From: Streptomyces lilacinus
GTDB taxonomy: Bacteria > Actinomycetota > Actinomycetes > Streptomycetales > Streptomycetaceae
NCBI GenBank assembly: GCA_000715685.1
Contig: KL569475.1
Location: 4,417-9,525 of the forward strand
Direction of reading: 5' to 3'
DNA length: 5,109 nucleotides
The notes beneath the pieces are model-generated. The model was not told the origin of the DNA, did no database searches, and saw only the letters and a list, made by a program, of their open reading frames with translations. Position numbers and translations under genes: made by a program. Positions 5,094 through 5,109 of this stretch are shown one piece after another (the stretch's first letter is position 1; every line of letters starts with the position of its first letter).

Positions 5094-5109
5094 CTGTCTC
5101 TTATACACA
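5094..5109 (-). other. Tn5 mosaic-end / Nextera adapter remnant (right)
   Basis: CTGTCTCTTATACACA is the reverse complement of 16 of the 19 mosaic-end bases, in the mirror orientation to the copy at 1-19. It marks the right tagmentation cut. Bases from 5094 on are not genomic. Confidence 0.96.

Noticed and set aside
1..5109. Tn5-like transposon or composite mobile element defined by the inverted end sequences
   Set aside because: The mosaic ends face as library adapters do, with transposon-side DNA outside the window. No transposase or resistance gene lies inside, and one end is cut at 16 bases. Adapter residue explains all of this.

Overview
This is a very GC-rich fragment (roughly 70% or more by eye) with the extreme third-position G/C use and long antisense shadow frames of an actinomycete, most likely Streptomyces or a relative. 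Both ends carry the Tn5 mosaic end used in Nextera-type tagmentation (1-19, and 16 of its 19 bases at 5094-5109, facing outward). The real genomic insert is therefore about 20-5093, and both edges are library cuts rather than biological ends.

All recognisable genes lie on the minus strand, so they read from right to left. In transcription order: (1) the C-terminal tail of a protein at 4834-5093, possibly a ParB/StrR-like DNA-binding regulator (tentative); (2) a 346-bp gap (4488-4833) holding a degenerate array of direct repeats phased at about 11 bp; (3) a KAS III (FabH-type) initiating ketosynthase, 3420-4487; (4) a short gap with four tandem 11-bp repeats, then a free-standing acyl carrier protein, 3101-3340; (5) a KAS II (FabF-type) elongating ketosynthase, 1881-3101, whose start codon shares one base with the ACP stop; (6) a methylmalonyl-CoA-epimerase-like VOC protein, 1344-1838; (7) the first 400 residues of a fatty-acyl-AMP ligase (FAAL), 20-1219, cut off by the left edge and preceded by a candidate promoter.

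Together these look like the acyl-chain module of a secondary-metabolite gene cluster (lipopeptide or PKS/NRPS type). KAS III would start a chain on the dedicated ACP, KAS II would extend it, and the FAAL would activate a fatty acid as acyl-AMP for loading onto a carrier protein. The epimerase-like protein could supply (2S)-methylmalonyl-CoA for a methyl-branched chain or for a downstream PKS. No ketoreductase, dehydratase, enoyl reductase or malonyltransferase is present; these would come from primary fatty-acid synthase or from genes outside the window. FabH/ACP/FabF sets of this kind are known from the calcium-dependent-antibiotic cluster of S. coelicolor. The final product cannot be told from this fragment.

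The least ordinary part is in the non-coding DNA. The three longest gaps between genes each contain direct repeats spaced 11 bp apart, the spacing recognised by SARP-type regulators, although in one gap replication slippage is a simpler explanation. The epimerase-like protein also has Gln where known epimerases have a metal-binding His.
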